Source: Septoria linicola (lineage: Eukaryota; Ascomycota; Dothideomycetes; Mycosphaerellales; Mycosphaerellaceae). Taken from it: a stretch of DNA of 64,000 bases. The stretch covers positions 1,550,001 through 1,614,000 of the forward strand of contig CP099427.1 in the NCBI GenBank assembly GCA_024114885.1, given 5' to 3'. How positions within the stretch are numbered: position 1 is the first letter of the stretch; each line of letters opens with the position of its first letter. The position numbers and the translations under genes were made by a program. The notes beneath the pieces were generated by a model. The model was not told the DNA's origin and did no database searches. It saw nothing but the letters and a program-made list of their open reading frames with translations. Of the stretch, positions 40,679 to 51,770 are shown piece by piece.

Positions 40679-42945
40679 TCATATCCCAGAATCTTCTTGA
40701 ACAAACTGCAGGTTCATCTCATCCCAGCCAGCACAAGTCTCACGTGTTGCATCGAGAGAGCCTATGCTTCCCAGAATCTCGTCTTGGCGCTCGATGATAT
40801 TGAGTGCAAGACCGCTTGAAGCGTGCCATGCAATGTGGCAGTGTCTGTGGACAATATCAGCATACCGAAAGCATGAAGCCTGACATGGTACTTGAGACTC
40901 ACACCAGCCATATCCCTGCGTTGTCCAGTTTGAAAGCCAGTGCAAGGTAGCCACCAGCGTACAGCAAAGCTGTATCTCGCCGAGTCGGGTTATCTGTATC
41001 CAGCACCGGGACAGTGCCGTCCCACTCCCTATCTACTTGTGCGAGAATGACAAAGTCGTGTCCATGGAGATGAATAGGGTGCGCGGCAGGCACTCCTCTC
41101 TTTCCTGGAATCTTGAGCACGTTACCTGCTGTGATGACGAGGTAGACGAAGCCGTCGTTCCAGGCGTGATTCGTGTAATTCACTGGGGCGATGTCCGGAT
41201 TGGCGAAGTAGCTCGCATTGTCGACATTGAGAATGCTGGGATCGGAGTAATTGAGGAAGAGCGGCTTTTCCGACAACTCCCATCTAAATGCGCCGTGGTT
41301 GGTAACGTTGTCAAAAGCGGCGTCGAAGGTATAGTTTTCCCGGTTGTTGCGCAGATCAGATGCGTTCCATTGTACGATCGGGCGGAGCTTTTCGGTGGGT
41401 TCGTCGCGGCAGGCTTCGCGGTCGTTTCCGGAAGTGGTTTCTGGGTTGCCGGATCTGTTCGGTGAGTATTGGATTATGCCAGTTTCTTCGTTGTCTTGGG
41501 CGACGGTGCCGCAGCCGGAAGCGATTCGTGTGCGGATCCAGTAGTTGCAGTTTACTACGTTTTTTTGGCAGAGTCGCGATTTCTTCTTTGGTTTGGCGGT
41601 GACGATGACTTGGTATCGTTGGCCGATGGCGACGAAGACGGAGTCTGTTGTGTAGGGCACGATGGGAACGAGGTCTGCTGCGATGACTTGCAGGTCGTGG
41701 TCGTCGATTGAGAAGATGAACATCGATTCGGAAGAGGCGTTGATCAATTGGAGAAGGTATCTTTTGCCCTCAACGAATGTCCTGTTGAACTTGCTGCCAG
41801 CTTGGACGGTGCGCACACTATTCAACGTCTTGAAGCAGCCTGGATCTGGTGTACAGCAGAACTCTGGATTCTCTCCTTCAGCTGTGTCGCACGTTGCTCT
41901 GCTGCATCCAGCGCAGCATTTCGGATCAAGACTTGAGCATTTGAATTGATTGACGCCGCCAAGGAGAAGACTGTCACCTATTGGGATGGCTTGAGCAAGT
42001 TCTTGCTTGAATGCAATCGATGTGTTCTCGTGCACCCAGTCTTGCATCATGATAGGAGTGAAAGTCTCATCCCAGTTCTCACTGCTGGGCCCGTAGATGG
42101 TGAGCGGGCCTGCCACTCCATCGGAGTATTGTGTCTGGTAATGGCTGTGGTACCATGTATGGCCATACTGTTGGGCATGGAAACGGTATGTATATGTGTC
42201 GTTGTACGCGATGGGGCATTGGGTCACGCCATTGACACCGTCTTGCTGGTTCTGATCATTGCTGTAAATAGGTGTGGAGTGTTGCTGAAGTTGGGATCTC
42301 TTACAGTGTGCAGCTGGCGGATGCCGTGCCAGTGAATGGTGGTGCCGAGATTGGGTATCTTGTTTGTCACATGCTGTGCTTGTCAGACGGATGCTATCAA
42401 CAGGCTGGAGTCATCGCAATTGGCATACAACGACGAAAGTATCTCCCCAGCAGCCCTCGAGGTGCGGCCCAGAGTATGTACCATTGAACACCTGACCTAA
42501 ACTTTTCAGGTAGCCATCTGGCGCAATAGCTTGCAGGTCAACATTGAGCCAGTACTGTGTGCCATCAGCTCATTGTTCTCAGCTCCAGCGTCAAGGTGTT
42601 GCAAACCTCACGGACAACTCCCGTTGGTGTGAAGGTGTCCCCAGGAGTGTCATATGCTGTGTGTATGTTATAGGCATTGCTTTTTCTGGAGCTCGATTGG
42701 AGCCAACAGCTTCTGTCTTGGCCACTGTTACAAGCTTTGTACCCGATCATCGATGGATAGCTGCAAGTAAAATTAGTTCCCAGTACTTTGAAGGACGGCC
42801 CAGCTGATGAGTCCAGTCCATGACTGTTGGGCTGTGGCGCAGGCAGAAGAAGAGGGCTCTGCTGATTGAGATTCTGTGTCCCGAGCAGTTGTGAGTAAGT
42901 GGCGATATGAAGTAGCACCTCCCAGCAAGAGCTGAGAAGACCCAT
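40679..42945 (-). CDS. Multicopper oxidase (ascomycete laccase-like)
   Basis: Five exons (42607-42945, 42429-42554, 42305-42373, 40903-42251, 40679-40844) give 682 residues. Copper ligands are in place: HWHG (residues 169-172), WYHSH (211-215), HPIHLHGHDF (569-578) and HCHIAWH (629-635). The residue ten after the type-1 Cys is Leu. Joins support the model: GVVRE to YWLNVDL, GDTFVV to HVTNKIPNLG, RQLHT to NQQDGVNGVTQCP, IWL to VHCHIAWH. At 42252 the acceptor gatcag is used; an earlier acag would break the frame. The protein is Cys-rich between residues 250 and 300 (KCCAGCSRATCDT..CCTPDPGC), an unusual insert for laccases. The N-terminus is hydrophobic enough for a weak signal peptide. Phenol, melanin-precursor or metal oxidation are all possible. 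Secretion is expected. Confidence 0.9.
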
Positions 42946-44504
42946 CTCGACAAGGAACTTTGAGCAAGATTGCGCAAGAATCGTCAAGCAAGAGGGCGCT
43001 TATAAGCCTTTCACCGTCCCGTTGGTCATTTGCTTCAACTTTCTTATCTGCAGAATCGTACGCATGCATCTCACCAGCTTACAGGGGAAGCCTCCGTAAG
43101 ACATTCAACAGCTGAACGAGCGAGCTGCATAGCGCTGAGTAATGCAGATGTGCCCTCACGATCGCCAAAATTCCCTCGTCTGAGGGGCGACATTGAGGCC
43201 AAGTCGAGCCCTTGCAGCGCCAATTTGAAGTTTACCATTTCCTTACACGTGTCGGAAGGCACGATGAGAAGGCGTTTCCTGAAGACTACCGCAAATTGAA
43301 CAAGACAGTGCCATTCTGCACAGGTAGCTTGTCCACGATACCCGAGCAAGCGCGCCAAGGCTTCGACCGGTAAGGCTGTTGAAATACACAAGCCGTGGAA
43401 GGCTCTCCCAGCTCAGACGCTGTACGAAAATTGAACGTGGTATCTTGGTGGAGCACGAGAACTCTAGATGCCGTGCTCAGCTGAGATGCGCGGCTGATGT
43501 GGAGTCATGCTCTCTACTTGACCGGCCAGTAACTAGTTAGCACGGCACCCTACCTGCATTCAAGCTGAAGAGCCAGGATCATACAGTGTCTGTCAGCTCA
43601 ACTTCTGGATCAGCGGATGCCGAGCAGGATCTTTCGGGGCTGGAAGTTCCGTGCAAAGCCGTATGCTCAAGACGGCCACAATGAATGGCGCGTCGATAGG
43701 CCCTCGTCTGAGTTGGAACATGGTGCTTAACGAGGACAAACAGGTCAGCGAGAGTGCTGGCGAGAAGAAGAAGTCGGCAATGTCTCGGCTCCGAGAGCTT
43801 GGCAGGACAACAATGTTCACTTCGCGTCGCGCGTACTTTTCGACATCGAGTCCACCACATACATCTTGACTTCATGACTGTCTCAAACCGCATCCAGGTC
43901 CGCATCTGCATGCTTTGAGATCCGATAGCACGGCAGAAGCGCTCATACATGCCAGAGATGCGATCGTGCCGCTCTACCGGATGCAAGTCCTTGGGAAGCA
44001 AGGTCTGCTCGATGAAGGGGCAAGCGCGTCTTCCGAGATGCGTCAAATTTGCCACACTCAATTGCATACCGACAAGCTCTGATTATTAACAGCGTTCGGA
44101 TGAACCCCTCTAGACGCTTGCTGCTCTGATTGCAACATGTAACTTCCTGTACTCGCTGTAGAGCACGCGAGATAGTCCTTGACACCCAGCATGAGGGACG
44201 TGAAGAGGATGGCTGTCATGGCTCTCACAGCCTGCAGGCTGATTGAGGTATGCGACTAATATATACAGACATCGAGACCAATCAAAGTTATGGAACAAGG
44301 GACTGCTACCCACATTTCGTCCTGACACCGCCGGGACTTTTAAGCATAACATCGCAGGAACGCGGCACGGCAACATGGACGGTGAAGAGTGACCGATTTG
44401 AAGCCGTGCCATCGGCAGATTTCATTTTGCTTTTTCACCTCGCGAGCGCGCAAAGATGTGCAGTAACGACTAACGGCCGAAGCATTGTATACATTGTGAT
44501 CGCA
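42946..44504. other. Intergenic region with a decayed reading frame
   Basis: A 1.56 kb gap between divergent oxidase and adhesin genes. The left 600 bp hold nothing I can name. The part from 43579 to about 44220 has minus-strand coding-like fragments (separate entry). The last 300 bp should be the adhesin promoter. Confidence 0.35.
43579..44067 (-). pseudogene. Possible decayed coding remnant
   Basis: Two overlapping minus-strand frames look coding in different parts. One reads LLPKDLHPVERHDRISGMYE and SQSMQMRTWMRFETVMKS. Past about 43860 the coding look moves to another frame, which reads GLDVEKYARREVNIVVLPSS, FIVAVLSIRLCTELPAPK and ends IQKLS at 43593. No intron clearly links them, so a frameshifted remnant is the simplest reading. 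Family unknown; confidence is low because only codon character supports it. Confidence 0.25.
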
Positions 44505-47500
44505 ATGACCTGGAAGCCGCTCCTGCTTGGCCAATTGGCACTGGCAGCGGCGCAAGCAAGTGGTCAGGAATATTTCCAGAGCCTAGCCGAGACATTGCTG
44601 ATTTCCATTAAGCCCGAGTGGTCACGGTCGTTGTACATCAGTGCTCTGACTCCGCCGTCGGCTTTCCAACGACGCTGAACTATCCTACAAGTGTGTCTAT
44701 TGTCATTGCCTCCCTTTTCAGCCAGACTGATATGCCATGCAGATCCTGCTAGCTACAATGCAACCGCCACTGGAAGGCCTGGAAATGGCTTTGTCTATCG
44801 AACGACCACTGTGCCGTACACAGGCACGAAACCTATCAATTTTCCACTCACTACGACCATACCGGCAAGCGGCAATTTGCCTGATGTGGTAGAAATTGCG
44901 ACTCCTTCAGGATATCAACCTTCGCAGACCTATGTCACAGTCTCAGAAATGTATACGGGGAGCTTGTCGCTAAGTGAAGCAACGACTATCACGACCATAC
45001 AGCCGTCCGGTACACAGCTCGGCACGATTGTCATTCAAACACCAAGCGGATATGTGGTCTCGCCTTGGCCAGCCACCGTATACTCAATCTCCTCGTATCT
45101 CACAAGTGGTGTGTTGTACACGACTCGCGTTCCGGTTGCGAGCAGTAGTAGTGTGCGCTCTCCTGCCGAAAGTGGATCAACTGCGTCTTCTGTGGCTCCC
45201 GAGCCACAAGCCAGCACGCCTTCGGAGTCAGCGAACACCCAATCAATGTTTATCACAGCGACTCAGCTGTATACAGGCAGTGATTCTATCTCTAGGCTGA
45301 TGGCGTTGACGACGATTCCATCAAGCGGATCACAACCGGGCACTATCATTTATGTCACACCTACAGGCTACGGAGTGGAGCCATCTTACATCACTAGCAC
45401 TCTTGCTTATACAGCAGGTCCAGCGATCGTAGAGCCCATCACCACTGCAGCCGCCGAGCCAAGTAACGGGCAGCCAGGAACCGTCTCGATCCTAATACCA
45501 TCCGAGAGCCAAAATGCTTATACCCCCTCCGCATCTATCCTCAACTTTGTCACTACCACTCTGCCTTACACAGGTGTTTCGCCAGTGTCTGAGCCAGTGA
45601 CCTCTACAATCGCGCCTAGTGGGTTGCAGCCTGGTACAATCCTTGTTCTGACTCCTTCGGTCGCTGACCCAAGTCCGCGAGAGAGTCAAAGCACCTTCGC
45701 TGGTCCCACTGTCACAAGTGCGGAGGGCGAGATCATTCTGCCGACCGGGGGCAATCCGGAAATTGTGGAGAACTTCACGCCTTCATACTATTCGATGCCC
45801 ACGCCTTCTTTGGCCCCTACGCCGTCGACGTTGCTACTGGATCCTCAATCGAGCACTTCCGTATCGCCGGCGGCGGCCACTCCATCAGAAGAAGCCCTTG
45901 GCCTTGCTGCATGTCCGTTGGCGACTTGTGGCACCCAGTCGACCAATGCCACACTTTGCGATAACACGTACGGAAATAGCTTCAATGTAACGTGCGCGCG
46001 ACGTTTGCTAGGCAACATCGTTGCTCGGGCAGTTGCGAGAGACACAAATTACTATTCCACAATAGCGGAAGACTCCGAGAATTGCGAGCTTTTTGATGAA
46101 GTTGCTGACGACGAGCCGGCAGCAGGAGTCGCTGCATCGGAGCGATCCGCCAATACCGATGAGGGTCAGCCTGATGCGAATAATACAGACTCAGCATCAG
46201 CGTTTCCGACAGCTGGTGCTAGCGCCTACGGCTCGTCTGGGCCGCCTATCGCGGGGAGCACGTATTTTGTTTCTTTCTCCATTGCCAGCACTGCATCTGT
46301 GGGGTGGCAAACGTCGACTCGGGCCTACAGTGGTACAGCACAGATCACTCGAGCGACTACGGTCTCCACAGTATACCCATCTGGCACCGCAAGCGGTCTT
46401 TACATCATCGAAAATCCAGACTCTCAGTCCCCCGGCTTTGCATCCTCGCAAGCAAGCGTGACTCCATCTGCGTCTCTAGTCTCGACTTCAGCAAATCTGG
46501 GACCTAGCCCACCGGCTGAGAACTCTGCTCTCAACCCTGCTTCGAGCCTGTCCAACTCAGTGCCACAGTCGCCAGCTGGTTTGGGCTATGTGACAACGAC
46601 TATTGGTGCATACACAGGCAATGATAGCCTTTTGAGCCCCACTACAGTCAGTACGGTGGCACCATCAGGCAGTGTGTCGGGCACATATTACGTGCAGACA
46701 CCACGAAGTTCGGCCTCGGCTATCTCCTCGGCGCAGCAAGGGAGTGACGGCTCTCAGACCACAGCTGCCACTTCCGTTGGATATGTCACATTAACGGGGT
46801 CGTCACTGCTTAGCCAACCTACAACGGTAACAACGATCGATCCCCAAGGCTCAGTGAGCGGCACCTACGTTGTTGAGTACCCTCCGTCATCATCTGCCAA
46901 TCTGGTGAGCTCCGACATTCTCTCTCTCAATCGCAGTACACCACTACTAGCCAAGGGTCTCGGTCGGACGCCTCGTCTACATTTCGTCCAAGTAGCCTAT
47001 TCTCGCTACTTTCTGGCAGTCTCTCGACCGATCCATCGAGCTCCAGTGCCGGAGAGACCTTCCTGGCTTCGCTATCAAGCGCATTCTCATTGCAGCCCAG
47101 CAGCACCTCCTCTACATCATCGTCGCTGGTCCAGACCGTCGGTGGATTGAGCGCAGCAAGTCCAGCATCAAGTTTGGAGTCTGGTCCTAGCACGCCGCGA
47201 TCCATTTTGGTGAGCTCGACCTTCGCCTCGAGCGTGTCTCCGTCAGCCGAGAGTGGGGTGACAAGTTCTGCGAGCGTCGGCTTATCTTTACTTCCTCACG
47301 CCTCTTCAACTTTGTCTGCCGGCACGCAGAATCCTACAAACGTGCCACCCAGCTCGTCTGAAACGATCACAGCTTCGTCTGGAAGCATTAGCGGGCCACT
47401 CAATCCAGAAGCTTCCAGCTTGCAAACACCGCTCAGCACAGCGACTTCCTCTGCACAGAACATGCTTCAGCCAAGTCCGTCTGCGACGCAGACTTTCACG

Positions 47501-47895
47501 ACAGCTTCTGCTCGACCCACATTCACCTGTGCTCAGGACGATGACTCGAATGTCATTGCACCAAGCGGTGATACTTACGAGTTGGACTGTGGTGCGGATG
47601 TTGAAGGGCGACTTCTCGATCAGGCTCCAGCTTCCATAGATTTCAACGACTGCATCACACTTTGCGAGGCGAGTAATGACTGCTTGGCATGGACCTACGA
47701 CGCGTGCCTTCTGGTGCGGGCCCAGGAATTTGCTATCTGAAAGGAACTACAAATGCTGGCGACGACCCGTACTTTACCTTGGCAGGACCAAACATCGTGT
47801 CTGGTCTTCGAAGACGTGCAGTGATTCCTCCTGCTGAACCCCAGTCGATACCTGCCTTTTCAAGCTCTGGAGCGCAGCGGTATCGTCAAGCTTGA
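44505..47895 (+). pseudogene. Adhesin-like repeat protein with PAN/Apple domain, frame-broken
   Basis: Exon 1 (44505-about 44562) codes a signal peptide MTWKPLLLGQLALAAAQAS. Exon 2 (44613-44690) reads RVVTVVVHQCSDSAVGFP. Exon 3 (44743-46904) holds about eight imperfect repeats of 45-60 residues with the pattern YTG...PxTxxTIxPSGxxxGTxxxxTPSG, like fungal flocculin/adhesin repeats. Ser/Thr-rich spacers and one Cys-rich insert (AACPLATCGTQSTNATLC) separate them. The frame then changes at about 46905; a gt..ag pair there spans only 32 bp, very short for an intron. The new frame is Ser-rich and ends in a PAN/Apple domain (FTCAQDDDSN, ELDCGADVEG, CITLCEASNDCLAWTYD). Inside that domain, at about 47700, the frame shifts again to PSGAGPGICYLKG without any possible intron. 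It is either a young pseudogene or carries sequence errors. An intact homolog would be a cell-surface adhesin. Confidence 0.72.
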
Positions 47896-48376
47896 GCGAC
47901 TCTGCGGCCTCACAAACCTCATTATCACTGGTCCTCGGCGTATCTTACACCGCTGGAAGCTCAGCTCCAACAGTGCTTAGCTCATCGCTATCAGATCTCG
48001 AGCCTACAAGCTCGTCTCGGCTATCCATGAATTTGTCGGAAGCACCAGATCCGTCCCAATCCGCCTCATCGACAGACAACACTTCCAGTGCGACCAGCCT
48101 TGCATCGCAAGCCAGCAATTCTGCGCGCCACTCCGTACACCGGCCACCGGTCCAGGAACCACGGGCTCGCCTCCACCACGCTTCTCGGCATTGTCTGCAG
48201 TATCAGCAAGCTTACAAGATGCGGTGTAATTGTCGCTGATCTTTGCGCAGATTCCAACATTGCAAACCGCGTTGAGTGCGCCAGACAAGCCCGCATTTCG
48301 CGAGGAGCACGTATCGCAACACACGCGTTTCCGTAGGCGTGTGATCAGCCCTTAGAAAGACAGCAAAAGAGCCACT
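47896..48376 (+). pseudogene. Ser-rich tail remnant after the adhesin
   Basis: Ser/Thr-rich coding-like sequence continues in a third frame (SLSDSAASQTSLSLVLGVSY.., from about 47880) to about 48120. A similar composition is then found in yet another frame (TGPGTTGSPPPRFSALSAVS) before a TAA. This looks like the frameshifted C-terminal part of the adhesin. No clear stop-free gene can be built. Confidence 0.4.
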
Positions 48377-49620
48377 ATGCCGGCATCCAGCATGGGCCAA
48401 GGCAAGGCTACCGCATCGAGCAGTAAGACATCGTTCAGCACGGGCCAAGACGAGGCTACCACGTCGAGCAGCAAGACATCATCCAACACGGGCAAAGGCA
48501 ATCGTGCGTTCAAAATGCCCGCTCAGCGAGTCCACCACAAAGGCACGGGCAAGCTGGAATCAAGCGCCCAAGCTGGCTGCGCGACGTCGTCAGCGAAGTA
48601 CCGGACCGGAAGAGAACTGCTGAGCTCCTTTCAAAGACCGACAATGTACGGGCACAAGCTGTACCAGAAGATGGTGAAGCTGAAGCTAGACACGCACGAA
48701 AAGGTGCAAGTACTGTCAGAATACTTTAACCGAGCCTCCCTGGACACCACCGGAATGGTCGATAAATGCGGCATCATTCGAGGCAACCAGGATCATGCCC
48801 ACACGTACATGATGACAAGAGGATTTGTGAAGAGAACCGCGGAGTATCTCAAGCAGGATTACGCTGGCTGCGAGAATCCGTACACAACATTGAGAAGAAA
48901 GGTGGCCGACGCAGTCAACGAGCTGAAGGACGTTCAACCTATCCGCCACAAGCCTGCTTGCAATAGCATTGAGACTGTCACATACATGCTGGATCTGGCA
49001 AGGCTGTCACCGTGGAGATCACCAGCAAGTACTGGACGCCGGTCAGCAACGACACGCGACAATACACAGTGGGCGACAACACTTGGGGCCAAGGCAACAC
49101 ACGAGCATGCTCTCTCGCTCAATGTGACGCGTAATTGGAAACTTGGCTGCGCTCCCGATTCGTTGATACCGTGTATTGAATTCTTCGTGCCCAAGACTCC
49201 AAGCTGAAGCCCTGGCATTGCACGGACACGATCTTCGCTCGCGATCCCTACATTCTCGACGACCCGGATTTATGTCATGTTTGGCTGCGTGTTGCCTTTC
49301 TGGAAGCCAGACTTTGCGACAACTCCTCTGAACAGAGAGGGTAGAAGCAACTCCAAGCAGAACATTGATGCCACTGTGTGATGCCGCCAGCACAACAGGT
49401 GGGAGATGCCCCTTCAACTGTCTTGCGTTCGGCGGTTCTGGGCTCCTCTCTGGCACGCCTCTCGGCGTTGTTTCCCGCGCAGTGACGCGTACTTCGACAC
49501 CTGGCTGCGCTCTTCATTTATCGATGACGTGTACTGGATCAGTCAAGATAGCATGTCGTCTGATATATCCATGGAGAATGTCGCAAGACGGCTCCTGTGA
49601 TACCGCGTGGGAGCTTTGGG
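48377..49620 (+). pseudogene. Decayed gene with an internal duplicated segment
   Basis: An ATG frame (48377-49207, 276 codons) starts MPASSMGQGKATASSSKTS with a short repeat. It then has a basic, folded-looking part (TMYGHKLYQKMVKLKLDTHE, GIIRGNQDHAHTYMMTRGF, RRKVADAVNELKDVQP). At about 48998 the coding look passes to another frame, GKAVTVEITSKYWTPVSNDT and NTWGQGNTRACSLAQCDA, which meets a TAA at 49127. A related segment reappears at 49485 as DAYFDTWLRSSFIDDVYW without stops and ends LL at 49600. Frame break plus stop codons make a pseudogene likely. I do not recognise the family. It directly follows the broken adhesin. Confidence 0.45.
48394..48499 (+). repeat. 48 bp tandem repeat, about 2.2 copies
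   Basis: The unit beginning gggccaaggcaaggctacc (48394-48441) is followed by a second copy at 48442-48489 with a few substitutions and a partial third from 48490. It encodes the 16-residue repeat GQxxATxSSSKTSxST. Confidence 0.85.
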
Positions 49621-49731
49621 CATATTCAATTGCCAGGTTAGAGCTGCCGTACATGGACCTTAGGCAGTCGCTGGTACTGAGCCTTCCAGGTCACAGCCGT
49701 CCGCCTATACGTACAAATTGTCTGAGAAGAA

Positions 49732-50205
49732 TCAGATTCCAATAGCGGACCTCAGACTGACACACCGCCATGGCTCCTCGCCAACTCGGGGAGCAGCGCG
49801 CAGTTTGAAGTCCAGAACGATGACCAATTTGGTAGTAACACCAGGAGGCGCACCTTCAACTTCTGCGTTTTCAAAGACTACAGCCTCGTTCATTTCTTCG
49901 TTCACGATAGTGCTCTGGTCCAGGATTGTGGCTTTGTATTGTGGCCATCGCTTAGTATTCTGCTGCAGGAGATCCAGATATGCAATCAACGGCATACGCT
50001 GCGGTCCACGATAGCTCGGATGGGCAAACTCAATAAGGAGTGAGCTCGCCAGGTAATTCCAGTCCTTGGAGTATATGTCGTAAGATTTCCTGTTGACGGC
50101 ATCCACTGAGCCACGAGCCAGGTGTTCTACGTGCTGAATGATCTCCTTCTCAGTGAACGATGCTGAATTTTGTGCTCGCAGTGATTGGCAGAGTGAGCAG
50201 TCCAT
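49732..50205 (-). CDS. Small protein, possibly NTF2/SnoaL-like
   Basis: Single exon of 157 residues with an ATG at 50205, MDCSLCQSLRAQNSASFTEK. The order of a helical N-terminal part (EKEIIQHVEHLARGSVDAVN), a middle with Trp/Tyr (YSKDWNYLASSLLIEFAHPSYRG) and strand-like C-terminal segments (KATILDQSTIVNEEMNEAVV, TKLVIVLDFKLR, WRCVSLRSAIGI) resembles an NTF2-like alpha+beta cone. Such folds serve enzymes and binding proteins of many kinds, often in secondary metabolism. The assignment is by pattern only. It is intact, in contrast to the decayed genes on its left. Confidence 0.6.
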   Translation of the reverse strand: MDCSLCQSLRAQNSASFTEKEIIQHVEHLARGSVDAVNRKSYDIYSKDWNYLASSLLIEFAHPSYRGPQRMPLIAYLDLLQQNTKRWPQYKATILDQSTIVNEEMNEAVVFENAEVEGAPPGVTTKLVIVLDFKLRAAPRVGEEPWRCVSLRSAIGI

Positions 50206-51770
50206 TGTGATGCTCCGGCAGCCATGATATCAAGTGAACACATCTTGTCTGAAGTATGCAGTGAAGTCGTCTACGCGCTTCATCCACAACAACGGCCTCA
50301 AAGCTTGGGCTCGGCCACTCCGATCTTGATCGCCGCGGTCCGAAGTAGCACGGCATTGATTATTCAGCAATTCTCATGGCAAATCCCTCCCTCACGTCCA
50401 CAAGCAATTGCTTCAATTAGCTTCCCACTAAGATGTCCAAGATTACACGTTCCACTTGCAGAGCGGTCTCAAGACAGCAATCCTCCAGCGACTCACTTGA
50501 AAGTGTGTGATGGCACAGACCCACCACTCACCCGCACGTGTGGTGGCGCGCTTTATCTAATTACAGTTGGGTTAGAGCAGAGCTTACCTTCGTGCTGCAG
50601 TGACAGCGCCCTTGACCGGTGAGCCTCTTCCGCCCATCGACCGCTGCTGCTGGACATTAGTCATCGCTGTATCTGAACTTAAGTTGAAGCATCACATGTC
50701 AGGGCATCCACTTCCTCACTGGCGAATGTGCCTGCTGAGAGCAATGAAGCAAATGTCGAGCGCAGTAGCCGGACTCTTCGCAAAATGCTAGAACTAGTAT
50801 CTGGCTTCTAATGCATTGACATGGCTATTCGGTGCGCCTGACGGCGTAGGAGTGCGTTCGAGATCGCAACGAATCGCATATCCCGCATGCTTCAGCATAC
50901 GATCAACAAGCTCCAATCGCATACGATCTATGACAGGCGCAGACCAATACTGGATATATCTGTGACGATGACATTGCTTAGCTCGGCACTCTCATGAAGA
51001 CAAGGAGCGTCAGCGCGTTCGGTCATTATTGCGACGCAGCGTTAATCTGCGCGACTGTTGCGCGTTGAAGGATCTCACAGCCTGCTGAACAGTAATCTTC
51101 CGGACTCCATGAGCGAAGGGATCTATGCGCATGGGCCAACATGTGGCGAGCGGTTCAGCTGGCTCCTGTCCCGTAACGTGTTCCTTGGCTATGGTGAATG
51201 AAAGACCGAAAAGGTACTGCCTCCAGTAGACCGGGAAGAACTTCAGGACGTTCTTGTAAGCCACGCTTAGGCTTGAACGTAGAGTGTAGGAGCCGCCGAA
51301 GTTGTCAGCCTGGACTTGAGTCGCATAATGTGGCAAGTCTGGTAGGAGGGCATGGTTCAGGCCACACGATCATCTTCTGGTGTAGACAGCAATGCTGCTG
51401 CTCGAGCGCATTGCGGGATCCAAGCGACCAACTACAGGTAATCGCCCCTCAGCAATAATTCTGAGACTCGCAATAGTGCTTTATGCTTTCGGTCTGAACC
51501 ATGGCTGGAAAGTGGGTCCATATTGGTCACCAAGAGCACACAGCGCAGACCAAGCCCAGCCAATCGAATCGTGATTAGGTGTCACAAGCTCTCACAGCAT
51601 CAGAGAGCTTCCACCTGACAGCAGTCCCGCAAGAGATTTGCGGAATTTTCGCGGAACGTAGAAAACTGAAGAGCGGCTTGCTTCCTGGATTTACCTCACT
51701 CGTGCTCCATTGCCCGAATTGCACAATCCTTCCACGCTGCCAAATTCACTATCAAGAACACTCAGTCACG
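50206..51770. other. Intergenic region with one exon-like fragment
   Basis: A 1.56 kb gap between the small minus gene and the permease. Apart from the fragment at 51010-51390 (separate entry) I see only short frames. The part from about 51500 should be the permease promoter. Confidence 0.35.
51010..51390 (-). pseudogene. Exon-like fragment without start codon
   Basis: A minus-strand frame stays open for about 125 codons and looks coding (NHALLPDLPHYATQVQAD, SLSVAYKNVLKFFPVYWRQY, TVQQAVRSFNAQQSRR). It has no ATG before a TGA just upstream. No convincing upstream exon was found. It may be a gene relic or a last exon whose partners I missed. Confidence 0.3.

Noticed and set aside
49208..49330. 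LHGHD text suggesting a second laccase
   Set aside because: The reading LALHGHDLRSRS is isolated, no other copper motif is near, and the surrounding frame belongs to the decayed duplicate gene.
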